The notes beneath the pieces are model-generated. The model made no database searches. It was not told the DNA's origin and saw only the letters and a program-made list of their open reading frames with translations. Positions 9,425-18,281 of a stretch of 64,000 nucleotides of DNA are shown here, piece after piece (within the stretch, counting starts at the first letter, position 1; the number at the start of each line of letters is the position of its first letter). Position numbers and translations under genes: made by a program. Origin of the DNA: an uncultured Flavobacteriaceae bacterium. GTDB taxonomy: Bacteria; Bacteroidota; Bacteroidia; Flavobacteriales; Flavobacteriaceae. The DNA is taken from contig CANLWN010000001.1 in NCBI GenBank assembly GCA_947494825.1, forward strand, positions 620,001 to 684,000, given 5' to 3'.

Positions 9425-10345
9425 TTACAAATACTTCTGTAGGTGCTGTTTAAAATAGGCAGCGCTATCCGCTATGCTCTGCATAGAATCTTTGGCAAAA
9501 TTGCCACCTTGTTCCAGGTAGTAGTACTGCAAACCGCTAAGCTTTGCTTCTGGCAGGATGGTGGTGTAGTCTATGGAACCATTGCCCAATTCGGAATAAT
9601 CGCGGGTCACTTTGTCCATATCCTTAATGTGCCACATTACAAAACGTTCCGGGTCTTTGGCAATCCATTCCGCCGGCCGTAGTTTGGAAGAATGCATCAC
9701 CCAATACCAATCCAACTGCAGCTTTACCAGATTGGGATCGGTTTCCTTAAGGATAATATCATAGCCAATTTGCCCGTTGTGATCATCAAACTCAAATCCG
9801 TGGTTGTGATAGGCAAAACCCAAACCAGCTTTCTTCACCCGTTCCCCGATAGCATTCAATTTTCCTGTGAGTTGCTTGAAGCTCTCAATATTCCTGAACT
9901 TAGGATCCAGCCAGGGCCAGGTGATATAGTCCTGATCCAGGGCATGGGCGCCTTCAATGCATTGGTCCACATACCGCATAAGATCTGCTTCCGGCCGGTC
10001 AAAGAAAGCCGGTAGACCGTAATGTCCGCTAGAGGTCGTTAGCTCCTGATCTTCCAGTATTTTTTTGAAATCTGCCGTCTTAAAGCCATAGTAACTGTCC
10101 GCTTCCCCATCATACCCATAAATCTCCAGGTCCTCATATCCCAGGGCCCTGACTTTCTTAAGGCTACCAATGGGGTCCCGTTCCATGGCATCCCGTATCG
10201 TAAAGAGCTGAAGGCCCATTTTATATTTTTTGTGTTTTTTGGAGCGTGTCATAGGAAAACCATAAAACGGCACTAATGCTGCCGACATCAGTAAACCGGA
10301 TTGTTGAATAAAACGTCTTCTGTCAAGTGTTTTGGATGCTTTCAT
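9425..10345 (-). CDS. Tat-exported sugar phosphate isomerase/epimerase-like TIM-barrel protein
   Basis: This 306-residue protein belongs to the xylose isomerase-like TIM-barrel family (AP endonuclease 2 superfamily). The N terminus holds a twin-arginine signal (LDRRRFIQQSG followed by a hydrophobic run), so it should be exported folded. Visible barrel motifs are KMGLQLFTIRD in the first strand, YHNHGFEF (a His-containing metal strand), QLDWYWVM and MWHIKDMD, which resemble the metal-binding strands of inosose dehydratase and sugar epimerases. I chose the ATG at 10345 because the Tat signal starts there. The true substrate is unknown; no neighbour indicates one. Confidence 0.85.
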   Translation of the reverse strand: MKASKTLDRRRFIQQSGLLMSAALVPFYGFPMTRSKKHKKYKMGLQLFTIRDAMERDPIGSLKKVRALGYEDLEIYGYDGEADSYYGFKTADFKKILEDQELTTSSGHYGLPAFFDRPEADLMRYVDQCIEGAHALDQDYITWPWLDPKFRNIESFKQLTGKLNAIGERVKKAGLGFAYHNHGFEFDDHNGQIGYDIILKETDPNLVKLQLDWYWVMHSSKLRPAEWIAKDPERFVMWHIKDMDKVTRDYSELGNGSIDYTTILPEAKLSGLQYYYLEQGGNFAKDSMQSIADSAAYFKQHLQKYL

Positions 10346-10433
10346 TTGGTAAAGGGCATTATCGTTTAACGAATGTAAGGTATAAAGGTAACTTATATTT
10401 CCTATAACCCCGATGGGTTGGTTTCCCAATCTG

Positions 10434-11351
10434 CTATCTGCGGAAACGCGTTAAGAGTGCGCCCTTTTTCTTACTGTTGATAAAATACACCCCCGTAAGC
10501 AAAATTACCGCAGCGATTATGGATTGTAAGCTAATCGGTTCATCCAAAAAATACCAGCCCAGGAACATGGCCACTATGGGATTCACGTAGGTATTGGTGG
10601 CTACCTTCTCCGGTGAGACCGTTTTAAGCAGGTAATTGAAGGAGGTAAAGGCAACAATGCTTCCAAAAATAACCAACAGCACCATGGCCCATTGCGTTTG
10701 TCCGCTCCAGGCCAAAGGATCACTCCATGGCTCCCCAAAGGCCCTGCTCATGAGGCATAGCATGAGGCCCCCGGTGAACATCTGGTATCCGGTATTTACA
10801 AAATAATTCTCGGGAAAATCGGCCTTACCAACAAAAAGACTGCCATAGGCCCAAGCTAACATGGCCGCAAAGATCATGGCAATGCCCCAAATCGAGTTTT
10901 CCTGGGCCATGACCGTTTTCTGGGTAATCAATAAGTACATTCCCAAGATGCCCAGGGCCACACCTACGAGCGACATGGGCTGTATTTTCTTTCCCTGTAG
11001 CAACCACATCATCAACAGGATAATCAAGGGCTGTGCGGAAATCTCCAAAGCCGCAAAATTACTATCCACGTATTTTAACGCCCATACCACTACCCCATTT
11101 CCGAAACTTAGGAAAAGAAAACCGGCAAGTATGGTATTACCCAGTTGTTTTTTGGTAATACGGAGGCTTTTGCCCATCAGGGCCGCTATGGCAAAGATCA
11201 ATACCCCAGCGGTTACAAAGCGCAGTCCCGCCAGCATAAAGGGAGGCAATTCCGCTACTGCAATTTTATTGAGCAGGTAGGTAGATCCCCAAATGACATA
11301 AATGGAGAAAAAAGCGGCAATTATTAAAGGCACCTTGGGACCGGTTCTCAT
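10434..11351 (-). CDS. EamA-family drug/metabolite exporter
   Basis: The 305-residue protein has about ten hydrophobic helices arranged as two EamA repeats. The first begins with FFSIYVIWGSTYLLNKIAV, the classic start of YedA/RhaT-like transporters, and the second with WGIAMIFAAMLAWAYGSLFV. It ends in a short positively charged tail (NSKKKGALLTRFRR), which should lie in the cytoplasm. Such proteins export amino acids, nucleosides or other small metabolites; the substrate cannot be read from sequence. It lies just upstream of the epimerase-like gene on the same strand. Confidence 0.88.
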   Translation of the reverse strand: MRTGPKVPLIIAAFFSIYVIWGSTYLLNKIAVAELPPFMLAGLRFVTAGVLIFAIAALMGKSLRITKKQLGNTILAGFLFLSFGNGVVVWALKYVDSNFAALEISAQPLIILLMMWLLQGKKIQPMSLVGVALGILGMYLLITQKTVMAQENSIWGIAMIFAAMLAWAYGSLFVGKADFPENYFVNTGYQMFTGGLMLCLMSRAFGEPWSDPLAWSGQTQWAMVLLVIFGSIVAFTSFNYLLKTVSPEKVATNTYVNPIVAMFLGWYFLDEPISLQSIIAAVILLTGVYFINSKKKGALLTRFRR

Positions 11352-11437
11352 GTGTCTGTTACAAAATGAACTGCAATATTAGCGCATTCCGATGAGGAAA
11401 GGCAATGAAGAGTGAACAATTATTGGTTGGCAGTACC

Positions 11438-11554
11438 CAGTGGGCACACCTCCGCCAAGGCTGCGGTGTATGCTGACAGTGGGCACACCTTCGCCAAGGC
11501 TGCGGTGTATGCTGACAGTGGGCACACCTTCGCTAAAGCTTCGGTGTATAATGA
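11438..11554. repeat. Three tandem 39-base repeats, REP-like
   Basis: Three copies of a 39-base unit lie head to tail at 11438, 11477 and 11516. Each begins CAGTGGGCACACC and ends near GGTGTAT; ACACC/GGTGT and GCC/GGC in each unit can pair, so each unit can form a small hairpin. A fourth copy stands apart at 11860. The short frame across the array on the minus strand simply translates the repeats (SIHRSLGEGVPT) and is not a gene. Confidence 0.9.
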
Positions 11555-11695
11555 CAGTGAACAATAAGCAATTGACCTTGAATTTGAGCTTGCTATTGAA
11601 CCTTAAACTTTGAACTCCAAACCCTAAACCCTAAACACCAAATTCCAAACGCTAAACCTTGAACCTGGACAATCGGCAGGGAATAATGAAACTAA

Positions 11696-11771
11696 AGATT
11701 CCTCGCAGGCTCGGAATGACAAATGATTCTATATTGTCATTCAGAGCTGAGTGAAACGAAGCGAAGAATCT
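11696..11771. repeat. Imperfect inverted repeat with AGATTC...GGAATGAC arms
   Basis: The left arm AGATTCCTCGCAGGCTCGG plus AATGAC (11696-11720) is the imperfect reverse complement of the right arm at 11736-11771 (GTCATTCAGAGC ... GCGAAGAATCT). The right arm carries about ten extra bases. This resembles the dispersed intergenic palindromes found in many flavobacterial genomes. On RNA it would form a long hairpin. Confidence 0.75.
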
Positions 11772-11859
11772 CGAAGCAATAGTCAGTAGTCAGTAATCAG
11801 TTTACAGTAAGAAACAACAATAAACGAAAAACCTGAAACCAGAAACAGTTAACAATAGG

Positions 11860-11935
11860 CAGTGGGCACACCTTCGCTAAAGCTTTGGTGTATAATGACA
11901 GTGAACAATAAGCAATTGACCTTGGACTTGAGCTT
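11860..11935. repeat. Fourth repeat copy with duplicated flank
   Basis: Bases 11860-11898 repeat the 39-base unit, and the match to 11516-11591 continues through the flank (GTGAACAATAAGCAATTGAC) for 76 bases with only three differences. The two copies are 344 bases apart in the same direction, which points to a segmental duplication inside the spacer. Confidence 0.85.
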
Positions 11936-11948
11936 GCTCTTGACCCCT

Positions 11949-11997
11949 AAACCTTGAACTTTAAACCTTGAACTTTAAACCTTGAACTTTAAACCTT
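11949..11997. repeat. 14-base tandem repeat, 3.5 copies
   Basis: AAACCTTGAACTTT is repeated without change at 11949, 11963 and 11977, then half a unit runs into the stop codon of the neighbouring dehydrogenase gene at 11996. Looser relatives of the same phrase fill 11585-11668. The rest of the 11352-11995 spacer has no gene that I can support. Confidence 0.9.
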
Positions 11998-13198
11998 AAT
12001 GCGTGCTCGCCACACGGGTATCACTATAGGACACCCGATAGATGGCATCACCAAAATCGTCCGAGATCAATAGGGAGCCATCTTCCAGGAACAACAGGTC
12101 CACGGGTCTGCCAAAGGCCTCTTGGGTAGCCTCGTTGAGCCATCCATCCAAAAAGGTCTCATAGGCCACGGTTCCATCCTCGGCTTGGCTTACCAAGGTA
12201 ATCCTGTACCCCACTTTGGAAGAGCGGTTCCAGGAACCGTGTTCGGCAATAAAGGCTACGCCCTTGTATTTTTCGGGGAACATGTCTCCTGTGTAGAATT
12301 TGACCCCCAGTGGCGCCACATGTGCGCCCAAGGCTTGTACCGGGGCCACAAAATCCGAACAGGGATGTTGATCCCCAAATTCGGGATCTTTTACCGTACC
12401 TCCATGGCAAAAGGGGTAGCCAAAATGTTGACCGGCCTCTGTCACCTTATTCAGTTCACAGGGCGGGATATCATCACCTAGCATATCCCTTCCGTTGTCT
12501 GTAAACCACAGTTCTTCAGTTTCTGGATGCCAGGTAAAGCCTACCGTATTTCGAACCCCTTTGGCATAGATTTCCCTATTGCTACCATCAGGGTCCATAC
12601 GGGTTATAGTGGCGTACCTTGCATCAACCACTGTACTGTCGCATATATTGCAGGGGGCACCTACCGGCACGTACAGTTTATCATCGGGTCCAAAGGCAAT
12701 GTACTTCCAACCATGATGGAATTCCGTTGGGTAATCGTCATAAATTACCTCGGGCTTCGGTGGATCGGATAATTGTGCTTCTATATTGGAGTATTTAAGC
12801 AGTCGGTTGACCTCGGCCACAAACAGGGCGCCATCCTTGAAGGCCACGCCATTGGGAACTTCCAGGGTAGTGTCTAGAACAAATGTCTTATCGGCCCTGA
12901 AATCCCCATCCAAATCTTGGATGGCATACACCTTGTTTTCATTTCGGGTGCCTACAAAAAGGGTTCCATTCCCTCCCATGGCCATGGAGCGTGCACCATC
13001 TATATTGTCAGCGAACACTTCAATCTTAAATCCGTCAGGAAGGTTCAGGCTGTCCAGCGGCAAATGAGATCCAAGCTCCGGTACCTCCTTTTGGGTGTCC
13101 GTTTCGGCTGGAGCCTTCTTTTTTTGGTTACACGAAAAGGCCGATAGGGACAGAACCAGTAGACAGGCAATTCCCTGTAGTGCTTTAGTTGTATTCAT
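11996..13198 (-). CDS. Glucose/sorbosone dehydrogenase-like beta-propeller lipoprotein
   Basis: This 400-residue protein starts with a lipoprotein signal (SLSAFSCNQ) and then shows the six-bladed propeller of the PQQ-type glucose/sorbosone dehydrogenase family: LPDGFKIEVFADNIDGARSM, FVGTRNENKVYAI, the FHHGWKYIAFGPDDKLYVPVG blade, and WFTDNGRDMLGDDIPPCELN. Conserved His and Asp residues in the FHHGW and DNGRD blades are those that hold the active site in relatives. It would oxidise a sugar or aldehyde in the envelope if PQQ is supplied; PQQ synthesis genes are not in the window. Its end overlaps the 14-base tandem repeat. Confidence 0.85.
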   Translation of the reverse strand: MNTTKALQGIACLLVLSLSAFSCNQKKKAPAETDTQKEVPELGSHLPLDSLNLPDGFKIEVFADNIDGARSMAMGGNGTLFVGTRNENKVYAIQDLDGDFRADKTFVLDTTLEVPNGVAFKDGALFVAEVNRLLKYSNIEAQLSDPPKPEVIYDDYPTEFHHGWKYIAFGPDDKLYVPVGAPCNICDSTVVDARYATITRMDPDGSNREIYAKGVRNTVGFTWHPETEELWFTDNGRDMLGDDIPPCELNKVTEAGQHFGYPFCHGGTVKDPEFGDQHPCSDFVAPVQALGAHVAPLGVKFYTGDMFPEKYKGVAFIAEHGSWNRSSKVGYRITLVSQAEDGTVAYETFLDGWLNEATQEAFGRPVDLLFLEDGSLLISDDFGDAIYRVSYSDTRVASTH

Positions 13199-13358
13199 TT
13201 ACGTAGTTGTTTGGCTGCTAAAATACTATTAAGAACGATTCGCACATAGTAAAAACAGGACAAAGTCATCTTTAATTTTATCATCCTTGGGTGGGAACAG
13301 GCCTCATACCAACGAGTGTCATCAAATAATTTATGGCCTATTGGATGTAGACATACGC

Positions 13359-14480
13359 TCATATCCAACTTAGCAGATAACCGATCAATGCTCCTCCCAA
13401 AACAATAAACGCGCTGTTTAGTTTTTTGAAAACGAATACGGTGATCAATCCGGCAATCGCAATAACGATTGTTCTCCAATCGATAAGTGTATCCTTGCCC
13501 ATTTCAAAACAGACCGCCAGGATCAAGGCTACCGCGGCAACATTCACGGCATCCAAAAAGGTGCCGATCCACTTTGATCTGCGCATTTTGGGGATTAGGG
13601 GGTTCAAGATAAGAACAAACAGGAAGGATGGGAGGAAAATACCAATAGTTGCCGCCAAGGCTCCCCAAGCACCCTGCATCTGCCATCCAATAAAGGTTGC
13701 GGTAGACAATACCGGACCTGGGGTAATCTGCCCTACGGCCACGGCATCGAGCAATTCTTGCCGTGTAAGCCACCCGTGGGCCACCAACTCCGAATCCAGA
13801 AAGGCAAACAGCACGTACCCGCTGCCGTACAGAATGGCACCGACCTTTAAAAAGGTCAAGAATATTTTTAAGGCTTCCAGTTTTATAGGGGCCGCTGCCT
13901 GCATTATCAAAAAGGGGGCAATACTGTTCAACCTTGTTCCGCCTCTTTCAAGAGCGTAGATCAGTAAACCCAGGAAACCACAACCAAACAGCACGGCAAT
14001 TTCATTGATCCCCAAAAGGCTGGACGTTAGGGCCACTATTCCCAAAATAGCAAGTTTGGTGCTCTTTACGGCCTTTTTTCCCAGTCGATAGCCCGCCATT
14101 ACGATAATGGCGATCACTGCAGGTTTAATGCCATAAATATACGGTGCTACCTGGGGTAATTGACCGTATTGCTGGTATAACCAGGCAAATACCGACGTGA
14201 TGACCACCGCGGGAAAAATAAAACTAAGGCCCGCAGCAAATAACCCTTTCCAACCGGCTCTTTCATGCCCACAGTGCATGGTCATTTCGGTGGAATTGGG
14301 ACCTGGGATCAAATTGGTAGCGCCTACGAGATCCAGAAAGTGTTCTTGGGTCATCCACTTTCTTTTTTTTACCACTTCGTCCTCCATCATGGCGATATGG
14401 GCCGCTGGGCCCCCAAAGGCAATACTTCCCAGTTTAAAAAAAAGTTTGGCAATTTCTTTTAGCTCACGCGTTTGGGACAT
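13359..14480 (-). CDS. chrA: Chromate transporter ChrA, two-domain type
   Basis: The protein of 373 residues has two homologous CHR domains of about 180 residues each, the long-chain form of the family. Domain 1 opens with FFKLGSIAFGGPAAHIAMM and contains LVGATNLIPGPNSTEM; domain 2 opens with FLKVGAILYGSGYVLFAFL and contains AVAVGQITPGPVLSTATFIG. These repeated FxxxGxxxxGG and PGP patterns mark the family, which expels chromate or takes part in sulfate/chromate exchange. It stands alone without a chrB partner. The 160-base gap before the dehydrogenase gene holds nothing I can name. Confidence 0.92.
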   Translation of the reverse strand: MSQTRELKEIAKLFFKLGSIAFGGPAAHIAMMEDEVVKKRKWMTQEHFLDLVGATNLIPGPNSTEMTMHCGHERAGWKGLFAAGLSFIFPAVVITSVFAWLYQQYGQLPQVAPYIYGIKPAVIAIIVMAGYRLGKKAVKSTKLAILGIVALTSSLLGINEIAVLFGCGFLGLLIYALERGGTRLNSIAPFLIMQAAAPIKLEALKIFLTFLKVGAILYGSGYVLFAFLDSELVAHGWLTRQELLDAVAVGQITPGPVLSTATFIGWQMQGAWGALAATIGIFLPSFLFVLILNPLIPKMRRSKWIGTFLDAVNVAAVALILAVCFEMGKDTLIDWRTIVIAIAGLITVFVFKKLNSAFIVLGGALIGYLLSWI

Positions 14481-14597
14481 TTTAAATTCGGTTCCGTTTG
14501 GTTCATAGCATCACAACGGTGTCGAATTTACTTAATTTTTAGATAACCAAGACCCGCGAAAACATGAACCCGTTTGCTATTACATCCTGAACACCAA

Positions 14598-15704
14598 CTA
14601 CCCTACCAGCTCAAAATCATGCCGGTCCGACTCCCGTCCATTGAGGATGATGGACAACTGGTGCCTCCCAAGGTGGAACCTCCGGGTGGTTATGGGTTTA
14701 AAGGGTTGTTTTCTTCGGATAATATGGGAGGTGCTTTCAGGATAATCCTTTTCGCTTATCTTAAAAACCTTTTTGGATAAGGTACCGTTGGCCTTTTGAT
14801 AATACAGTCCGTATTCCAATCGCACTTTGGTTGGAATCCTGGCGGTATTGATCAGTTTACAGCTAAATTCGAGCGATTCCCCAATTTTTACCTTGGGCGT
14901 AAGAATCTGGAGGTCCTCCAACTTAATTTTCCTTACATCACCAAAACCGAACAATTGCATGACTTCCGGGCTTCCCTGTTTCAGGAGCGTCCTGCAAGCA
15001 TGTTTGAGGAGCTTGTCCGTTTTCATACGCTTTCCCTTCCATTTCTTTGCCAGGGAAACCACTAACTCGGGATGGTCCTTTGAAATATCGTTTAAGTTGT
15101 TGGCGACACTTCTGCGAACATCCTCCGATACATCGTTCTTTAGATTTTCCAGAATGGGGAATATCAAAGCCGGGTCATCTTTTAAGGCCGGAATGGCCAT
15201 GGCCCAAGGGAGTCTGGGTCTGCAACCCTCGGAGGCAAGCCTTCGAACTGCCGGATGATCGTGTTTTGACCAGGATAGCATTTGCGCCATCATCTCTTTT
15301 TCATAAGTAATGACAAAAGGACGGACGGCAAATTCACAGCTCACAAATTGGGTAAGTTGCTCCATCGTCTTCACGGAGGTCCCATAGGCTTTAAGGCCGT
15401 ATATTTCCACAAAATCGGGGAGAAAGATAAACTCCAGCTTATCTGCCCTGAATCCGGCCTCCCGTAATTCCGGGATTATCTTTAAAATGAACTCCGCGTT
15501 CTGTTCAAAGTCATCTGATAGTTGGTCCTTTAGGACCAGGCTTATGTGTCTCATTCGCTGTTTCAGCTCCCTATTTTCCCATTCATCGTCATAGATCTGC
15601 TCCAGGAATGCGGAGCGATCAAAACGGGGAAGGTGTAGTTCTACAATTGCCGTGAATTTTTCAAAAAATTCCGTAGAATAGATGTTCTTGAATAGTTCTG
15701 CCAT
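14598..15704 (-). CDS. alkC: AlkC-type DNA glycosylase, HEAT-like repeats plus Ig-like domain
   Basis: The 368-residue protein resembles DNA alkylation repair glycosylases. Residues 1 to about 255 are helical HEAT-like repeats with the conserved stretches LSWSKHDHPAVRRLASEGCRPRLPW and DVSEDVRRSVANNLNDISKDHP, which bind the DNA backbone. From about residue 260 a beta-rich tail follows (KVKIGESLEFSCKLINTAR to the end), consistent with the immunoglobulin-like domain that distinguishes AlkC from AlkD. AlkC removes alkylated bases such as 3-methylcytosine and 3-methyladenine without flipping the base. The tail assignment rests on pattern and length. Confidence 0.85.
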   Translation of the reverse strand: MAELFKNIYSTEFFEKFTAIVELHLPRFDRSAFLEQIYDDEWENRELKQRMRHISLVLKDQLSDDFEQNAEFILKIIPELREAGFRADKLEFIFLPDFVEIYGLKAYGTSVKTMEQLTQFVSCEFAVRPFVITYEKEMMAQMLSWSKHDHPAVRRLASEGCRPRLPWAMAIPALKDDPALIFPILENLKNDVSEDVRRSVANNLNDISKDHPELVVSLAKKWKGKRMKTDKLLKHACRTLLKQGSPEVMQLFGFGDVRKIKLEDLQILTPKVKIGESLEFSCKLINTARIPTKVRLEYGLYYQKANGTLSKKVFKISEKDYPESTSHIIRRKQPFKPITTRRFHLGRHQLSIILNGRESDRHDFELVG

Positions 15705-15746
15705 TACAAGTCGGGTTTAATGTATTGCACATACGGGTGGTGAGGA

Positions 15747-16163
15747 TCAGACGTTGCCTTTTTCATCGATGGGCAAATAGGGGTTGTATGCGATTTCCCA
15801 CAGGTTTCCATCCGGGTCGGAAATATAGCTGCTGTATCCGCCCCAGAAGACCTCCTCGGGCTTTTTTACGATTGTTACTCCCTTAGATTCCAATTGTTCG
15901 ATCAAGGCATCCACCTCCTCCTTGGTCCGGGTATTGTAGGCCAGTGAAAAGGCCTTGAAACCACTGCCTTCGGAAGCTACCCCGGCATCCTCGGCAAGTT
16001 TTTCCCTTGGATAGAGCGATAACAGTAGCCCGTTCAGTTGAAAAAAGCTAATCCCTTCATTGCTGGTATCCATTTTTTTCCACCCAAAATTTTCCTCGTA
16101 AAACGCTGTCGAGACTTTAAGATCGGCTACGCCAAGTCCGACAATGGTAAGTCGTTGTTCCAT
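15747..16163 (-). CDS. VOC (glyoxalase/bleomycin resistance) family protein
   Basis: This is a 138-residue single VOC module with paired beta-alpha-beta-beta-beta units. It starts QRLTIVGLGVADLKVSTAFYEENFGW and ends with SYISDPDGNLWEIAYNP, the usual VOC terminal strand with a metal-ligand glutamate. Family members bind metals and act as isomerases, dioxygenases or drug-binding proteins; the function here is open. It is transcribed away from the response regulator gene, with a 176-base divergent spacer. Confidence 0.85.
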   Translation of the reverse strand: MEQRLTIVGLGVADLKVSTAFYEENFGWKKMDTSNEGISFFQLNGLLLSLYPREKLAEDAGVASEGSGFKAFSLAYNTRTKEEVDALIEQLESKGVTIVKKPEEVFWGGYSSYISDPDGNLWEIAYNPYLPIDEKGNV

Positions 16164-16287
16164 ATTTCTCCTTTTAGTATATTTTCAAAAAGTATTCTGC
16201 CATTTGTGGCCCGTTAAAACAAAAGTAGGACAGAAAAGTGACAGCGGTATGTCAACAGGAAATTCATTGTGTAACTATGGCCCATAC

Positions 16288-16310
16288 TTTAAGTTTCGTT
16301 TAGATTTAAG
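16288..16310 (+). promoter_or_regulatory. TTTAAG boxes before the response regulator gene
   Basis: TTTAAG at 16288 is followed 11 bases later by TTTAGA (16299) and directly by a second TTTAAG (16305-16310). The boxes match or nearly match YTTAAK, the half-site of PmrA/QseB-type OmpR regulators, and resemble the boxes found before the PAP2 gene. They lie 30 bases before the ATG at 16340, a position that would suit autoregulation. This is inferred from sequence only. Confidence 0.45.
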
Positions 16311-16339
16311 TGGTATTTTTATGGATTAAGAAAGGACCG

Positions 16340-17014
16340 ATGAAACTACTGATCGCAGAAGACGAAGTTGCCCTGCAGGAGTCCATTATCAAATTTTTAA
16401 AGCGGGAAGGTTTTGTGTGCGAAGCCGCATCCAACTATGACGAGGCACTGTACAAGGTATCCCTATACGATTATGATGTTGTTGTGCTCGATATCAATTT
16501 AATAAGCGGTAGTGGCCTGGACGTGCTAAAAGCCTTAAAGAAAGAAGGCAAAAAAAGCGGCGTGATCATCATCTCGGCCAATAATTCCTTGGACGATAAA
16601 TTGGAAGGCCTAGATCTGGGAGCGGACGACTATATCACCAAACCCTTCCACCTAACGGAATTGAACGCTAGGATCAAAGCGGTGCTCAGGCGTGGCAAAT
16701 ACGGTGGGGATGTTTGTCTTGTCCATAACGAGATAACCGTGAATACCGAATACAGACAGGCTTATGTGAACGACCGTACCATGCCCTTGACCAGAAAAGA
16801 ATACGATCTACTGGTTTATTTTATGGTGAACAAAAACAGGGTGCTTTCCAAGGAGGTCATCGCGGAACACCTATGGGGAGATCATATTGATTTGGCGGAT
16901 AACTTTGATTTTATTTATGTACATATCAATAACCTGCGGAAAAAGTTGACCACAGTGGCCGCAGACTACATTAAAACAGTCTACGGTATAGGCTATAGAT
17001 TTACCGATGGCTAA
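16340..17014 (+). CDS. OmpR/PhoB-family response regulator
   Basis: The 224-residue regulator has a receiver domain (MKLLIAEDE, phospho-acceptor aspartate about residue 51 in VVVLDINL, conserved threonine/serine region VIIISA and the lysine in DDYITKPF) and a C-terminal winged helix (LTRKEYDLLVYFM ... RKKLTTVAADYIKTVYGIGYRF). I chose the ATG at 16340 because AAAGGA lies just upstream; the earlier ATG at 16310 lacks one and adds ten unrelated residues. The gene overlaps the kinase gene by 8 bases. It probably controls itself and the PAP2/glycosyltransferase genes downstream. Confidence 0.93.
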   Translation: MKLLIAEDEVALQESIIKFLKREGFVCEAASNYDEALYKVSLYDYDVVVLDINLISGSGLDVLKALKKEGKKSGVIIISANNSLDDKLEGLDLGADDYITKPFHLTELNARIKAVLRRGKYGGDVCLVHNEITVNTEYRQAYVNDRTMPLTRKEYDLLVYFMVNKNRVLSKEVIAEHLWGDHIDLADNFDFIYVHINNLRKKLTTVAADYIKTVYGIGYRFTDG

Positions 17015-18281
17015 ACGTATGGCAAAAAGGGGTAAAAAAATAAACCTGCTTAAGAAGACCTCTCGGAAATACCTGATTTCCGCGGTGGTACTACTGCTGA
17101 TAAGTTTGGTACCCCTATACTTTGTAACCCAACATTTCATCCGTGAGGAAACGGATGATTCCTTAAAATCTACGCTGTACAGAATAGAAAAGCTCCTAGA
17201 CGAGGGGCAGCAGGTAAACTCGATCCATCCGATTATAGAAATTTCCCAAACCCGATTGCCAGGGGTCCTCGCCTTAAAGGATACCTTGATCCATGACCCC
17301 TTGGAAGGCGAAATGGAACGCTTCCGGCAACTCTCTGCCTATAAGAGGACCAACGGCAATACCTATAGGATTTCAGTTCGGATATTATTGGTAGAGTCAG
17401 AGGACATTGTCCTTGCCGTTCTTACCACTTTTTTGAGCATCATTCTTGCAATCTTCCTGGCACAGTACTACTTTACCCGCCAACATGCCAAAACCATTTG
17501 GAGTCCTTTTTTTGAGAATCTACGCCGCATCAAGGCCTTCTCCCTGAAGTCCGAAAAGAAAATAGACTTAATCGAGACCGATGTCTTGGAGTTTTCGGAA
17601 CTGAATAACGAACTGCGCACACTCACCGAAAAGGTGGCCCTGGATTACAAGAATCTAAAGCAGTTTACAGAGGATGTCTCCCATGAGATTCAGAATCCCT
17701 TGGCCATTATGCAGGCCACTATTGGGACCATTATAGATGACAATGCGGTAAACGATCAACAGTTCGAACTGCTTACCGAACTGCAGCAAAACGTGCAGCG
17801 TCTGGCCAGGCTCAACAAAAAACTGGTGCTGTTGGCCAAAATAGAGAATCAGCAGTTTGCCTCTTCCGGAACCCTTAATATGGTTGAGGTTTTACAACAA
17901 TCGATCGAGGATCATCAGGAAATGGGTTCCGTTTCCATTACCATGGAAACCGCAAAACCCATCGAGATACATATGGACCCGACCTTGGCAAGAATACTTA
18001 CCGATAATCTCTTGTCAAATGCGGTAAAATACACCCCGGAAGATGGGCAGATTCTCGTCACTGCCACCAACACTTCCTTTACTGTTTCCAATACAGGGGA
18101 TCAACCCATAGCAGCGCCCGAAAAGCTCTACAACCGATTTTATAGGGAGGACAACACTAAAAAATCCCTGGGGCTGGGACTGGCCATTGTAAAGAAAATT
18201 TGCGACAGCCATGGTCTGAAAATCCAGTACGCATTTAAAGCGCAATACCACCAGTTTTCTGTCTATTTTCCGCAGCATTAG
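17007..18281 (+). CDS. Membrane sensor histidine kinase
   Basis: This 424-residue kinase has a basic N terminus, a first transmembrane helix at about 22-42, a periplasmic sensor loop of about 90 residues, a second helix at about 133-155, a dimerisation helix with the phosphorylated histidine about 226 (EDVSHEIQNPLAIM), and a catalytic domain with DNLLSNAVKYTPE (N box) and GLGLAIVKKI (G box). It has no obvious HAMP or PAS domain. It overlaps its cognate regulator by 8 bases. What it senses is unknown; the genes that follow suggest an envelope stress signal such as cationic peptides. Confidence 0.92.
   Translation: MAKRMAKRGKKINLLKKTSRKYLISAVVLLLISLVPLYFVTQHFIREETDDSLKSTLYRIEKLLDEGQQVNSIHPIIEISQTRLPGVLALKDTLIHDPLEGEMERFRQLSAYKRTNGNTYRISVRILLVESEDIVLAVLTTFLSIILAIFLAQYYFTRQHAKTIWSPFFENLRRIKAFSLKSEKKIDLIETDVLEFSELNNELRTLTEKVALDYKNLKQFTEDVSHEIQNPLAIMQATIGTIIDDNAVNDQQFELLTELQQNVQRLARLNKKLVLLAKIENQQFASSGTLNMVEVLQQSIEDHQEMGSVSITMETAKPIEIHMDPTLARILTDNLLSNAVKYTPEDGQILVTATNTSFTVSNTGDQPIAAPEKLYNRFYREDNTKKSLGLGLAIVKKICDSHGLKIQYAFKAQYHQFSVYFPQH

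Noticed and set aside
11379-11564. 61-codon minus-strand frame with repeated SIHRSLGEGVPT
   Set aside because: It translates the 39-base tandem repeats and has no start signal or family.
11438-11900. Possible CRISPR array
   Set aside because: The 39-base units abut each other with no unique spacers, and no cas gene is present.
13195-13479. 94-codon minus-strand frame between the dehydrogenase and chrA genes
   Set aside because: It overlaps the end of chrA in another frame and shows no domain.
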